From assembly GCF_014205165.1 (NCBI RefSeq), contig NZ_JACHMZ010000001.1, positions 3,640,501 through 3,704,500 on the forward strand: a stretch of 64,000 nucleotides of DNA. The letters run 5' to 3'. Below are positions 49,609 to 60,819 of the stretch, piece by piece (positions within the stretch are counted from its first letter, which is position 1; every line of letters starts with the position of its first letter). The notes under the pieces are model-generated. The model ran no database searches and was not told the origin of the DNA. It saw nothing but the letters and a program-made list of their open reading frames with translations. Made by a program: the position numbers and the translations under genes. The stretch comes from Micromonospora carbonacea (GTDB lineage: Bacteria > Actinomycetota > Actinomycetes > Mycobacteriales > Micromonosporaceae).

Positions 49609-50919
49609 ATGCCGACGCCGCCCGCGCCGCGCCCGCCCGGCGACGACCCCGACGTGCTGGTCGTCGGCGCGGGCGTCGTCGGCCTGTTCTGCGCCTGGTT
49701 CCTGGCCCGCGCCGGGCACCGGGTCACCGTCGTCGACCGGGGCGAGATCGGCGACCCGGCGGCCTGCTCGTCAGGGAACACCGGCTTCGTCGGCACCCAG
49801 GGCGCCGCGCCCCTGGCCGAGCCGGGCGTGCCGGCGAAGGGGCTGCGCTACCTGCTCGACCCGGAGAGCCCGTTCCACGTGCGCCCCCGCCCCGACCCGG
49901 CCCTGCTGGCCTGGCTGTGGCACTTCCGCCGCCGCTGCACCGAGCAGCACGCCCGCGCCGCGTTCGACGTGCTGCTCACGCTGAAGCAGCGCAGCCTCGC
50001 CATCCTGCGCGAGGTGTGCGCGACCGGCCCGCTCGCGGACACCCTCACCGCCCAGGGGATGCTGCTGGCCTGCCGGACCCCGGAGGGCTTCGCGGCGGCC
50101 CGCGCCTCCGTGCCGGCGGCCGTCGCCCGGGGCGTGCCGCTGCGGGTGCTCGACCCCGGCGAGCTGGCCGCCCTCGAACCGGACGTCGCGTTCGACGTGG
50201 CCGGGGCCCTGCTCAACGCCGAGGGGGCCGCGCTGCGCATCCCCGCGTTCCTGGTCGCGTTCGCCGACGCGCTGCGGGCCGCGGGCGTCGACATCCGCAC
50301 CCACACCGAGGTACGCGACTTCGAGGTGACCGGCGGCCGGGTGCGGGCCGTGCGCACCAGCGGCGGCGACCTGCGCCCCGCCGAGGTGGTGCTCGCCGCC
50401 GGGGTCTGGTCGGTGGCCTGCGCCCGCCGGCTCGGCGTCGACCTGATGCTCCAGCCCGCCAAGGGGTACGCGGTCGACGTCGCCGCCGGCGCGCACCCGC
50501 CCCGGCTGCCGATCCTGCTCAGCGAGGGCAAGGTGGCCGTCATGCCGCTGGGCGACCGGCTGCGGCTGGCCGGCACCCTGGAGCTGGTCGGCATGGACAC
50601 CAGCGTCTCGCCGCGCCGCGTCGACGGCATCGTGCGCACCGTCGCGGCGTACCTGCCGGGGCTGGACACCGACCGGCGGGTGCGGGTGTGGAGCGGGCTG
50701 CGCCCCTGCACCCCGGACAGCCTGCCGCTGCTCGGCCGGCCCGGGGCGTGCCGCAACGTGGTCGTCGCCGCCGGGCACGGTCACATCGGGATGGGCCTGG
50801 CCCCGGCGGGCGGCCGGCTCGTCGCCCAGCTCGTCGGCGGCGAACGCCCCGAGCTGGACCTCGCGCCCTTCGCCGTGGACCGCTGGCGGCGTCGCCCGTT
50901 CGCCCGGAGGAACCGATGA
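49609..50919 (+). CDS. DadA-like FAD-dependent amino acid oxidoreductase
   Basis: 436 residues. VVGAGVVGLFCAWFLARAG near residue 18 and the ending AAGHGHIGMGLAPAGG place it in the DAO superfamily close to D-amino-acid dehydrogenase DadA and glycine oxidase. The segment CSSGNTGFV follows the first FAD contact as in DadA. Substrate may be an amino acid or N-methylated amine; the neighbouring methyltransferase and racemase-like genes support either. It starts nine bases after the shell gene. Confidence 0.86.
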   Translation: MPTPPAPRPPGDDPDVLVVGAGVVGLFCAWFLARAGHRVTVVDRGEIGDPAACSSGNTGFVGTQGAAPLAEPGVPAKGLRYLLDPESPFHVRPRPDPALLAWLWHFRRRCTEQHARAAFDVLLTLKQRSLAILREVCATGPLADTLTAQGMLLACRTPEGFAAARASVPAAVARGVPLRVLDPGELAALEPDVAFDVAGALLNAEGAALRIPAFLVAFADALRAAGVDIRTHTEVRDFEVTGGRVRAVRTSGGDLRPAEVVLAAGVWSVACARRLGVDLMLQPAKGYAVDVAAGAHPPRLPILLSEGKVAVMPLGDRLRLAGTLELVGMDTSVSPRRVDGIVRTVAAYLPGLDTDRRVRVWSGLRPCTPDSLPLLGRPGACRNVVVAAGHGHIGMGLAPAGGRLVAQLVGGERPELDLAPFAVDRWRRRPFARRNR

Positions 50920-50958
50920 TGCCGTCGCGGCGCAACCGACTCGCGGAGGAACCGATGA
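50906..50958. repeat. Duplicated ribosome-binding site and start region
   Basis: GGAGGAACCGATGA occurs at 50906-50919 and again at 50945-50958, 39 bp apart and in the same frame. Both offer a good Shine-Dalgarno and ATG for the racemase-like gene, so two N-termini differing by 13 residues are possible. Confidence 0.75.
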
Positions 50959-51650
50959 CCGACGCCCCGATCGGCGTGCTCTGCCTGGACACCTCGTTCG
51001 AGAAGATCCCCGGGCACATCCGCAACCCGGCCACCTTCGACTTCCCCGTCGTCTACCGGGTCGTCGAGGGGGCCACGCCGCAGCGGCTCGTCCGGGAGGC
51101 CGACCCGACGCTGCTGGAGCCGTTCGTGGCGGCGGCCCGGGACCTGGAGGCCGCCGGGGTCGCCGGGATCACCGGGGCGTGCGGGTTCCTGGTGCTGTTC
51201 CAGGCCGAGCTGGCCGCCGCCGTGTCGGTGCCGCTGTGGTCGTCGAGCCTGCTCCAGCTCGACCTGGCGCACCGGATGGTCGGCCGGCCGGTCGGGCTGC
51301 TCGTCGCCGACGAGGCCGCGCTCACCCCGCGCCACCTCGCCGCGATCGGCGCGGAACACGTGCCGGTGCGGGTGACGGGCATGGCCGGGCAGCCGGAGTT
51401 CACCGAGGTGATGCTGGAGGGCCGCCGCGACGCGCTCGACGCCGACCGGCTCGAACGGGAGGTGCTCGACCGCGTCGACCGGCTCGCCGGGGCGCACCCC
51501 GAGCTGGGGGCACTGGTGATCGAGTGCACGGACCTGGTGCCGTTCGCGCACGCCGTCCAGGCGCGCCTGGGCCTGCCGGTGTTCGACATCGTCACGCTCA
51601 CCACCATGCTGCACGCGACGCTGACCCGCCGCCCGTACCCGGGCGCGTGA
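50955..51650 (+). CDS. Aspartate/glutamate/hydantoin racemase-superfamily protein
   Basis: 231 residues from ATG 50955 with CGGAGGA upstream; ATGs at 50916 and 50919 are in frame and overlap the DadA stop. Two cysteines sit where the cofactor-independent racemases hold their acid/base pair: Cys76 in GITGACGFLV and Cys191 in LVIECTDLVPF. These enzymes racemise Asp, Glu or hydantoins or act as decarboxylases/isomerases. With the DadA-like enzyme upstream it suggests D-amino acid metabolism in the pathway. Confidence 0.84.
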   Translation: MTDAPIGVLCLDTSFEKIPGHIRNPATFDFPVVYRVVEGATPQRLVREADPTLLEPFVAAARDLEAAGVAGITGACGFLVLFQAELAAAVSVPLWSSSLLQLDLAHRMVGRPVGLLVADEAALTPRHLAAIGAEHVPVRVTGMAGQPEFTEVMLEGRRDALDADRLEREVLDRVDRLAGAHPELGALVIECTDLVPFAHAVQARLGLPVFDIVTLTTMLHATLTRRPYPGA

Positions 51651-51736
51651 CGAGGCCCCGACCTGGGTCCTCTGCCGGTGGAGCCCGTCGACACCTGGCA
51701 CATGGCCATCGACTGAGATTAATGTAATGGGTATGA

Positions 51737-53308
<1,572 letters not shown>

Positions 53309-53336
53309 GCGCGCCGCGACACCCGCGCGTCGGAGC

Positions 53337-53372
53337 GCCGGCGGGCAGGCCCCGGTTGGCCCGCCCGCCGGC
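53337..53372. terminator. Bidirectional hairpin between convergent GH54 and desCD
   Basis: GCCGGCGGGC-A-GGCC (53337-53351) pairs with GGCC-C-GCCCGCCGGC (53358-53372) with one A-C mismatch and a 6-nt loop, centrally placed in the 83-bp convergent gap. There is no T-run. Confidence 0.7.
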
Positions 53373-53391
53373 ACGCCGCTTCCGCCAGGAG

Positions 53392-55785
53392 TCAGGCGGC
53401 GCGGCGTGGCGCGTACGGGGCGATGGGGTTGGCCAGGGTGCCGGCGAACTGGAGCGCCGCCGACGGGTCGGACAGGTCCACCATCTGCTGGTTGTCGCGG
53501 AGCTGGAGCCGGTTGAGGCAGGAGTGCGCGAACTCCGGCGCGAACAGGTCGTAGCGGGCCAGCCGGTCGGCCAGGTGCGGCACCCGGGCGGCGTAGTCGG
53601 CCGCGCAGTCGGCGACCGCGCGCCAGAACTCCTCCTCGGTGAGCAGCCCCGCGTCGGTGCAGACCACGTTGAGGTGGCGCAGGAAGCAGGAGAACACGTC
53701 GGTGAAGATCGACAGGATCTTCTCGCCCTCGGGGATGTTCGCCCGGACCCGGTGCACCGCCTCGGGCAGGTCGGCGTCCGGGTCCATCACCACGATCTCC
53801 TCGGCGATGTCCTTGAAGATCGCCCGCTCCACCGCCCCGTCGCGCAGCACCAGGATGACGTTCTCGCCGTGCGGCATGAACGCCAGGTCGTAGGCGTAGA
53901 GGGAGTGCAGCAGCGGGGTGAGGTACGCGTCGAGGTAGCGGCGCAGCCACACCGGCGCGGGCAGCCCCGACTCGGCGACCAGGGCGGCGACGAACGACCC
54001 ACCGGCCGAGTCGACGTGCAGCAGCGACGCCATGGTGGCCAGCCGCCGCCCCGGCTCCAGGCCCGGCACCGGGCTCTCCCGCCACAGCGCGGCCAGCATC
54101 TTGCGGTACGGGGAGTACCGGTCGGTCGCCGCCTCGAACCGGCGGTTGCGGTAGCCGATCGCGGCCTGCTCCCGCAGGATCGTCAGGCCGGTGGAGGCGA
54201 GCACCTTGTCGCGGGCGATCAGGTCGGCGAGCCAGTCGTTGATCGCCGGGGTGGCCTCCATGTACGCCGCCGACAGGCCCCGCACGAAGCCCATGTTGAG
54301 CACGGACAGGGCCGTCTTGACGTAGTGCCGCTCGGGCCGGGTGACGTTGAAGAACGTCCGCACGGACTGCTGGGCGAGGTGCTCGTCGGGGCCGGGGCCG
54401 AGGCAGACCAGCCGCTGCTCGGCCACGTCGGCGGCGAACGTGACGGCGGTCCGGTTCCACCACTGCCACGGGTGCACCGGCAGGTAGAGGTAGTCGGCCG
54501 GATCGAGGCCGAGGCCGGTGAGGGTGGCGGCGAACCCGGCGAGCGCGTCGTCGCCCAGCTCCGCCCGGTACAGCGCGTCCGCGTCGGTGTCGGCCGTGCA
54601 GGTGAAGGTGGTGTGGTCGCGGTGGGCGGCGAGCCAGAGCAGCCGCACGGGCCGGCCCACCTCCGGGGCGTACCGGTGATATTCGTCGATGCCGAAGCCG
54701 ATGCGGCCGTTGTTGGCGACGAAGCCGGGGTGACCCTCGGTCATCCGGGTCTCGACCGTCTGGAAGTCGGCGCGGGCCAGCTCGGCGGCGGGGATCTCGG
54801 GCCGGTCCAGCTTGTACGCCCAGCCGGCCAGGGTGGAGGTGATCTCCTCCAGGTAGACCGGCAGCACGCGGTCGGTGAGGCCGAGCGCGCCGCGCAGCTC
54901 CACGCACAGGTCGAGGGCGTCCAGGGGCAGCTCCACGCCGTCGCGGCGGCGGGTGATGCTGTCCGGGTCGACGTGCCAGTGGTCGAGGGCGAGCCGGCGG
55001 GCGGCGAACCGGTAGGCGACGGCGCCGTCGTCGCTGCGCACCTCGTAGACGGCGGACGCGCCGGGCTCCGGGGCCGCGCCGACGGGCTCGGGGGTGAGCA
55101 GCCGCTCGTGGGAGAACTCGGCGAGGGCCTTGCGGACCAGCAGCCGGTTGGCGCGCGCCCACGTGCCGGGGGTGAGGTGGGCGACGGCGTCCTGCGGGTC
55201 CACGGTGTCCGGTCCTTGGGGCTGAGCCGCGGTGGCGGCGGCGAACTGGGCGCGGGTGCAGAACGAGAGCAGGCCGGTCTTGGCGGGCAGCGCGACGGTG
55301 CCGGCGGGGGTGAAGCCGACGGCGGCGTTGAGGGCGTGCACGGCGGTGTTGCGCACGTCCGGCTCGACGACCACTCGGCGGTGCGCGGGGTCGGCGAACA
55401 GCCACGCCATCACGGTGGTGATGACGGCGCGGGTGAAGCCGGAGACCGGGGTGTCGGTGGGCGCGCAGAGGAAGTGCATGCCCACGTCGCCGGGGCGGGC
55501 CGGGTAGCGCCCGGCCAGCTCGACCCGCGCCGGGTCGTAGCGCTCGACGAGGAACGCGGGCTCGCCGCGCCACAGGCCGACGAACGCGTCGTGGTGCGGG
55601 TCGGCGGCGATGCGGGCGTACTCGGCGGCGACCCGGGCCACGTCGGCGTCGCCCATCAGCCAGAACGCGGCCTTCGGGTGGGTCACCCACGAGTGCAGCA
55701 GCGCGGCGTCCGCGGCCGGGTCGAGGGTACGCAGGGCGAACTCGCCGAGCCGGGGGTCGGTGCGGGTGTAGAGGGTCCCGGTCAC
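53392..55785 (-). CDS. desCD: Fused DesC acyltransferase-DesD siderophore synthetase
   Basis: 797 residues from GTG 55785, overlapping the desB stop (GTGA). Residues about 1-190 are a GNAT-type acyltransferase ([35 protein letters not shown]), the DesC part that acylates N-hydroxycadaverine. Residues about 215-797 are an IucA/IucC-type NIS synthetase ([52 protein letters not shown]), the DesD part that joins and cyclises units. In Streptomyces these are separate proteins. The product is expected to be a desferrioxamine-type hydroxamate. Confidence 0.93.
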   Translation of the reverse strand: MTGTLYTRTDPRLGEFALRTLDPAADAALLHSWVTHPKAAFWLMGDADVARVAAEYARIAADPHHDAFVGLWRGEPAFLVERYDPARVELAGRYPARPGDVGMHFLCAPTDTPVSGFTRAVITTVMAWLFADPAHRRVVVEPDVRNTAVHALNAAVGFTPAGTVALPAKTGLLSFCTRAQFAAATAAQPQGPDTVDPQDAVAHLTPGTWARANRLLVRKALAEFSHERLLTPEPVGAAPEPGASAVYEVRSDDGAVAYRFAARRLALDHWHVDPDSITRRRDGVELPLDALDLCVELRGALGLTDRVLPVYLEEITSTLAGWAYKLDRPEIPAAELARADFQTVETRMTEGHPGFVANNGRIGFGIDEYHRYAPEVGRPVRLLWLAAHRDHTTFTCTADTDADALYRAELGDDALAGFAATLTGLGLDPADYLYLPVHPWQWWNRTAVTFAADVAEQRLVCLGPGPDEHLAQQSVRTFFNVTRPERHYVKTALSVLNMGFVRGLSAAYMEATPAINDWLADLIARDKVLASTGLTILREQAAIGYRNRRFEAATDRYSPYRKMLAALWRESPVPGLEPGRRLATMASLLHVDSAGGSFVAALVAESGLPAPVWLRRYLDAYLTPLLHSLYAYDLAFMPHGENVILVLRDGAVERAIFKDIAEEIVVMDPDADLPEAVHRVRANIPEGEKILSIFTDVFSCFLRHLNVVCTDAGLLTEEEFWRAVADCAADYAARVPHLADRLARYDLFAPEFAHSCLNRLQLRDNQQMVDLSDPSAALQFAGTLANPIAPYAPRRAA

Positions 55786-57074
55786 GCCCCCACCCCCGCC
55801 GGGACGCCGAACTCCTGGAACGCGATGCGCCGCTCCACCGGGTAGGGCTCGCGGCCCAGCAGCTCCCGGATGATCACGGAGTTGCGGTACGGGCCCATGC
55901 CCAGGTCGGGCGAGGTGACGCTGTGGGTGTGGGTGCCGCCGTTCTGGAGGAAGATCCGGCCGGCGTGGTCGACGCGGTAGTCGCGGGCCACGTCGAGGCG
56001 GCCGTGGGAGTCGAAGCGCAGCAGGTGGCGCACCGGGTCGAGGAAGTCCGGCACCTGGAAGCGGTAGCCGGTGGCCAGCACCAGCCCCTCGGTGGTCAGG
56101 TCGAACTCGCCGCCCTGCTCGACGTGGCGCAGCCGCAGCGCGTACGCCCCGTTGGCGGGCTCCGCGCCGGTCACCTCGGTGTTGGTGAGCAGCCGGGTGT
56201 CCACCGGCCCGGCGATGCTCTTGGCGTACAGCAGGTCGAAGATGTCGTTGATCAGGTCGGCGTCGATGCCCTTGAACAGGCCCTTCTGCTCGGCTTCGAG
56301 GCGGTAGCGGGTGGCCTCGGGCAGGGCGCGGAAGTAGTCGACGTAGTCCGGGGACGTCATCTCCAGGGTGAGCTTCGTGTATTCCAGGGGGAAGAACCGG
56401 GGCGAGCGGGTGACCCAGTTCAGCCGGTAGCCGTACGTGTCGATGTCGGCCAGCAGGTCCTGGTAGATCTCGGCGGCGCTCTGCCCGGAGCCGACGACGG
56501 TGACGCTGCGGCGGCGGCGCAACGCGTCGCGGTGCGCCAGGTAGTCGGAGGAGTGCACGACGCCGTCGCCGCCGAGCCCGGCGCAGGCCGCCGGCACGTG
56601 CGGCGGGGTGCCGGTGCCGAGCACCAGGTTGCGGGCATGGTGGGTGACGGTCTCGCCGGTGGCGGTGACCGTGGCGGTCACCGCGAACACGTCGTCGGCC
56701 GGGTCGTGGGTGACGGCGGTGACCCGCTGGCCGAGGCGCACGGTGGTCAGCTTCTGCACCGCCCACCGGCAGTACGCGTTGTACTCGCTGCGCAGCGGGT
56801 GGAACCGCTCGCGGATGTAGAACGGGTAGAGCCGACCGGTCTCCTTGAGCCAGTTGAGATACGAGAACGGCGAGGTGGGGTCGGCGAGGGTGACCAGGTC
56901 GGCCAGGAACGGGGTCTGCAACCGGACGTTCTCCAGCAGCATCCCGGGGTGCCAGTCGAAGGTGTCGCGGGCCTCCAGGAACAGGCAGTCCAGGTCGGAC
57001 AGCGGCTCGGCGAGGCAGGCCAGGCCCAGGTTGTACGGGCCGAGCCCGACGGCGACGACGTCACGGGTGGGCAT
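55782..57074 (-). CDS. desB: Cadaverine N-hydroxylase (FAD monooxygenase), DesB
   Basis: 430 residues. N-terminal [17 protein letters not shown] binds [16 protein letters not shown] binds [16 protein letters not shown] is the conserved motif near the C-terminus, all typical of the lysine/ornithine N-monooxygenase family. With DesA and DesCD on both sides the substrate should be cadaverine. It lies 46 bp downstream of desA and overlaps desCD. Confidence 0.95.
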   Translation of the reverse strand: MPTRDVVAVGLGPYNLGLACLAEPLSDLDCLFLEARDTFDWHPGMLLENVRLQTPFLADLVTLADPTSPFSYLNWLKETGRLYPFYIRERFHPLRSEYNAYCRWAVQKLTTVRLGQRVTAVTHDPADDVFAVTATVTATGETVTHHARNLVLGTGTPPHVPAACAGLGGDGVVHSSDYLAHRDALRRRRSVTVVGSGQSAAEIYQDLLADIDTYGYRLNWVTRSPRFFPLEYTKLTLEMTSPDYVDYFRALPEATRYRLEAEQKGLFKGIDADLINDIFDLLYAKSIAGPVDTRLLTNTEVTGAEPANGAYALRLRHVEQGGEFDLTTEGLVLATGYRFQVPDFLDPVRHLLRFDSHGRLDVARDYRVDHAGRIFLQNGGTHTHSVTSPDLGMGPYRNSVIIRELLGREPYPVERRIAFQEFGVPAGVGA

Positions 57075-57120
57075 GGGGTCGCTTTCTGCGCGGGGTCGGG
57101 GTGGTGGGCACGGTCGCCGG

Positions 57121-58608
57121 TCAGCCGACCGGGCAGGGGGCGACGGCGGCCCGCTCGCACACGTACCGGTCGGCGTGCGCGGCGATCAGGTCGACGACGT
57201 GCGCCACGTCGTCGAGGGTGGTCTCCGGGTTGAGCAGGGTGAACTTGAGGTACTGCCGGCCGTCGACCCGGGTGCCGGCGACGACGGCCGCGCCGGAGGC
57301 GGCCAGGGCGCGGCGGGCGTGCCGGTTGGCGTCGTCGGCGAGGTGGCCCGCCGGGGCCGGCGGCAGGTAGCGGAACACGACGGTGCTCAGCGTGGGCCGG
57401 GTGACCACCTCGAAGCGGGGGTCGCCGGCCAGCAGCCGCCACGCCCCGTCGGCCCGGTCGATGACCTCGTCGAACAGCTCCCCGACCGCGTCGGGGCCCA
57501 TCATCCGCAGGGTCAGCCACAGCTTCAGCGCGTCGAAGCGGCGGGTCGTCTGGAGGCTCTTGTCGACCTGGTTGGGCAGTTGCTCCCCGCTGGCGCGGGG
57601 GGCCGGGTTGAGGTAGTCGGCGTGGTAGGTGGCGTGCCGCAGCACCTGCCCGTCGCGCACCAGCAGGGCGCTGGAGGAGACGGGCTGGAAGAACGACTTG
57701 TGGTAGTCGACGGTCACCGAGTCGGCGCGTTCGATGCCGGCGAGCAGGTGCCGCCGGGTGGGCGAGACCAGCAGCCCGCAGCCGTAGGCGGCGTCGACGT
57801 GCAGCCGCGCCCCGGCGGCGGCGCACCGGTCGGCGATGGCGTCGAGGGGGTCGATGGAGCCGAAGTCGGTGGTGCCGGCGGTGGCGACGACGGCCATCAC
57901 GGTGAGCCCGTCGCGGTGGCAGCTCGTCAGCTCGGCGTTCAGCGCGTCGGGGCACATCCGGCGGTCGGCGTCGGTGGGCACCGTGCGCACGGCGTCGGCG
58001 TCGAGGCCGAGCAGGGTGGCGGCCTTCTGCACGCTGAAGTGCCCGGCGGCGGAGGTGAGCACCCGCAGCCGGGGCAGCAGCTCGCGGCGGGGGGCCGGGT
58101 CACGGGCGCACGCCTCCTCCCGGGCCAGCAGCAGGGCCTGGAGGTTGGACTGGGTGCCGCCGCTGGTGAAGACGCCGTCGGCCGCGGGCCCGAGGCCGAT
58201 GCGCCGGGCCGTCCAGTCGATGAGGCGGCGCTCGATGAGGGTGCCGCCGGCGCTCTGGTCCCAGGTGTCCAGCGAGGAGTTCACGGCGGTGAGCACGGCC
58301 TCGCCGAGCAGCGCCGGGATCACCACCGGGCAGTTGAGGTGGGCCAGGTAGCGGGGGTGGTGGAAGTAGACGGCGTCGCGCAGGTACACCTCCTCCAGCT
58401 CGTCGAGGGCGGCGGTGGCGTCGGCGAGCGGCCGGTCCAGGTCGACGGCGGCCACGGCCGGGGCGAGCGCGGCCGGGGTGACGCCGCTGAACGGCCGGTC
58501 GGTGCGCGCGATGCGGGTGCCGACCCGGTCGATGCCCTCGGCCAGCACCCGCCGGTAGTCCTCGGCGGTGCCGGTGGTCAACAGGTGGGAGCGGGGGGTG
58601 CCCGCCAC
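57121..58608 (-). CDS. desA: PLP-dependent lysine decarboxylase, DesA
   Basis: 495 residues, group II decarboxylase family. Lys304 in [12 protein letters not shown] binds PLP; His190 in [12 protein letters not shown] stacks on the ring; Asp272 in LHVDAAYG pairs with its nitrogen. [14 protein letters not shown] is the phosphate-binding segment. It makes cadaverine from lysine, the first step to desferrioxamines. GTG 58608 is four bases after the binding-protein stop. Confidence 0.95.
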   Translation of the reverse strand: MAGTPRSHLLTTGTAEDYRRVLAEGIDRVGTRIARTDRPFSGVTPAALAPAVAAVDLDRPLADATAALDELEEVYLRDAVYFHHPRYLAHLNCPVVIPALLGEAVLTAVNSSLDTWDQSAGGTLIERRLIDWTARRIGLGPAADGVFTSGGTQSNLQALLLAREEACARDPAPRRELLPRLRVLTSAAGHFSVQKAATLLGLDADAVRTVPTDADRRMCPDALNAELTSCHRDGLTVMAVVATAGTTDFGSIDPLDAIADRCAAAGARLHVDAAYGCGLLVSPTRRHLLAGIERADSVTVDYHKSFFQPVSSSALLVRDGQVLRHATYHADYLNPAPRASGEQLPNQVDKSLQTTRRFDALKLWLTLRMMGPDAVGELFDEVIDRADGAWRLLAGDPRFEVVTRPTLSTVVFRYLPPAPAGHLADDANRHARRALAASGAAVVAGTRVDGRQYLKFTLLNPETTLDDVAHVVDLIAAHADRYVCERAAVAPCPVG

Positions 58609-58612
58609 GGCG

Positions 58613-59641
58613 TCAGCTCACCTTCTTCGCGGCGCTGATGGCCTTCGCCAGGTTCTCCAGCAGCGGCGCGGCGCCGGCGTAGGAGAAGCGCGGGACGGCG
58701 TCCCACGGCGTGACCTGGTTGGCCTTGACGGCCGGCAGCGCCGCCCAGGTGGGCTTCTTCGCCAGGTCGGCCGGTTGCAGGGCGGTGGTGCGGTTGTCCA
58801 GCAGGATCAGGTCGGCCGGGAACTTGTCGGCGTTCTCCCAGCTCAGGGCCTCGAAGTAGTCGCCCTGCTCCAGCTTCGTCGGCACCACGATGTCGACGCC
58901 CAGCTCCGCGAAGTACATCAGGTCGGTGCTGACCTTCGGGTTGGAGGCGTAGAACACGTCGGGGCTGCCGGACGCGGCGAGGACCTTGATGCCGGGGTTG
59001 GCCTTGACGGCCTGCCGGACGCTCTCGGCCGCCGCCTCGAACCGGGCCTTCGCGTCGGTGACCTTCTTGGCCTTCAGGTCGGCGCCGAGCGCGGCGGCCA
59101 GGGCGGCGTACCGCTCGATGGGCTGGCTCATCGGCACCCGGGCGGTCTGGATGGCGACGGTGGGCGCGAGGGCGAGGATCTTGTCCTTGCTCTCGTCGGG
59201 GACGTACCAGAACGCGCCCGGGTCGTACATGTGGGTGACCAGCAGCTCGGGGCGCAGGGCGGCGTACTTCTCGATGCTGAACTCGCCCCAGACGTTGCCG
59301 AGCACCGTCACCTTGCCGACGTCGAGGTCGCCGGCCTGCGGCTCCTTCGAGCCGTCGGCGCGGGTGGTCTCGCCGAACACGCCGACGAGCTGGCTGTCGA
59401 GTCCGAAGTCGACGAGCGCCGCGGCCACGCCGGTGAAGGCGACCACCCGGGTCGGGGTGGCGTCCCGGGTCACCTTCTCGGGCCGGTCGTCGGTGAACGA
59501 CCACGGCCCGCCGGTGCCGGCCGGCGACGCGGAGTCGTCGGAGCCGCCGCAACCGCCGAGCAGGGCGCTGACGGCGAGGGCGCCGCCGGCGGAGAGCAGG
59601 CCGCGGCGGGTCAGGCGCGGGCGGGACACGGGTACGGGCAT
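58613..59641 (-). CDS. Fe-siderophore ABC transporter binding lipoprotein
   Basis: 342 residues. The signal has twin arginines (TRRGLLSAGG) and a lipobox LLGGC (Cys31), suggesting Tat export and lipidation. The FecB/periplasmic binding fold follows (RVVAFTGVAAALVDFGL, ALRPELLVTHMYDPGAFWYV, AADLILLDNRTT-type ending). It would capture the ferri-siderophore at the cell surface. It is the first gene of the des operon, right beside the iron box; its permease and ATPase genes diverge. Confidence 0.92.
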   Translation of the reverse strand: MPVPVSRPRLTRRGLLSAGGALAVSALLGGCGGSDDSASPAGTGGPWSFTDDRPEKVTRDATPTRVVAFTGVAAALVDFGLDSQLVGVFGETTRADGSKEPQAGDLDVGKVTVLGNVWGEFSIEKYAALRPELLVTHMYDPGAFWYVPDESKDKILALAPTVAIQTARVPMSQPIERYAALAAALGADLKAKKVTDAKARFEAAAESVRQAVKANPGIKVLAASGSPDVFYASNPKVSTDLMYFAELGVDIVVPTKLEQGDYFEALSWENADKFPADLILLDNRTTALQPADLAKKPTWAALPAVKANQVTPWDAVPRFSYAGAAPLLENLAKAISAAKKVS

Positions 59642-59687
59642 GACGGCTTCTTTCCGCTCCGGGGTGGTCCGATGACCAAGGGCGAGG

Positions 59688-59706
59688 TTAAGTTACCCTA
59701 ACCTAA
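59688..59706. promoter_or_regulatory. DmdR/IdeR iron box
   Basis: TTAAGTTACCCTAACCTAA (reverse TTAGGTTAGGGTAACTTAA) matches the 19-bp actinobacterial iron-box consensus TTAGGTTAGGCTAACCTAA at 17 positions. It lies in the 116-bp gap between divergent binding-protein/des and permease genes, so one site can repress both directions when iron is sufficient. Confidence 0.93.
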
Positions 59707-59757
59707 GTTATTGTCAACAGCCCTCAGCGATCGATTTCCACCACACAGGAGCTTCCG

Positions 59758-60819
59758 CTGTCCGTCACCGACTCGTCGCCGACCGCACCCGCGCCGACGG
59801 CGACGCCCCCCGCCCCACCACCGCGACGCGGCCGACCCGCGGCCCGGGTCGCCGGGCTGCTGGCCGCGTCAGCCCTGCTCACGGCCGTGTGCGCGGTCAG
59901 CCTCGCCGTCGGCGCGCGGCAGCTCGGCCTCGCCGACGTCTGGGCGGGACTGTGGGACCCCGCCTCCCCCGCGCACGCGGTGGTGCAGCAGATGCGGCTG
60001 CCGCGCACCCTGCTCGGCCTGCTCGCCGGGTCCGCCCTCGGGGTGGCCGGCGCGATCATGCAGGCCGTCACCCGCAACCCCCTCGCCGACCCCGGGCTGC
60101 TCGGCATCAACGCCGGCGCGTCCGCCGCCGTGGCCAGCTCCGCCGCGTTCCTCGGCGTCGCCACCGTCGGCGGGTACGTCTGGTTCGCCCTGGCCGGCGC
60201 GGCGGCCGTCACCGCCCTCGTCTACGCCGTCGGCGGCGGCCGGGGCGCCACCCCCGCCCGCCTCGCCCTCGCCGGCGCGGCCCTCAACGCGGCCCTCTAC
60301 TCCTACGTCAGCGCGGTGATGCTGCTCGACGCGGCCTCGCTGGAGAAGATGCGGTTCTGGACCGTCGGCTCGCTGGCCAGCGCCGACCTCGCCACGGTGG
60401 CCCGGGTGCTGCCGTTCGTCGCGGTCGGACTGGTGATCGCCCTCGCGGCGGCCCGCCCGCTCAACGCCCTCGCCCTCGGCGACGACCAGGCCCGCGCGCT
60501 GGGCGCCAACCCCGCCGTGGTCCGCGCCGCCGTCATCGTCGCCGTCACGCTGCTCTGCGGCGCGGCCACCGCCGCCTGCGGGCCGCTCGTCTTCGTCGGG
60601 CTGCTCGTGCCGCACCTCGTGCACGCCCTCACCGGGCCGGACCTGCGCTGGCTGCTGCCGGCGTGCGCGCTGCTCGCCCCCGTGCTGCTGCTCGGCGCCG
60701 ACGTCGCCGGCCGGGTCCTCGGCCGCCCCGGCGAACTCCAGGTCGGCATCATGACCGCCGTGCTCGGCGGGCCGCTCTTCCTGCACCTGGTCACCCGCAC
60801 CCGGGCGGTGCGCGCGTGA
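59758..60819 (+). CDS. FecCD-family siderophore permease 1 (probable CTG start)
   Basis: 353 residues if begun at CTG 59758, which has AGGAG six bases upstream. The next standard start, GTG 59887, would lie inside the first membrane segment (AGLLAASALLTAVCAVSLA) and leave a truncated protein. Family motifs: MRLPRTLLGLLAGSALGVAG, TRNPLADPGLLGINAGA, and PLVFVGLLVPHLVH. A Pro/Ala-rich head of about 35 residues precedes helix 1. It forms the membrane channel with the next gene, which overlaps by four bases (GTGA). Confidence 0.88.
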   Translation: MSVTDSSPTAPAPTATPPAPPPRRGRPAARVAGLLAASALLTAVCAVSLAVGARQLGLADVWAGLWDPASPAHAVVQQMRLPRTLLGLLAGSALGVAGAIMQAVTRNPLADPGLLGINAGASAAVASSAAFLGVATVGGYVWFALAGAAAVTALVYAVGGGRGATPARLALAGAALNAALYSYVSAVMLLDAASLEKMRFWTVGSLASADLATVARVLPFVAVGLVIALAAARPLNALALGDDQARALGANPAVVRAAVIVAVTLLCGAATAACGPLVFVGLLVPHLVHALTGPDLRWLLPACALLAPVLLLGADVAGRVLGRPGELQVGIMTAVLGGPLFLHLVTRTRAVRA

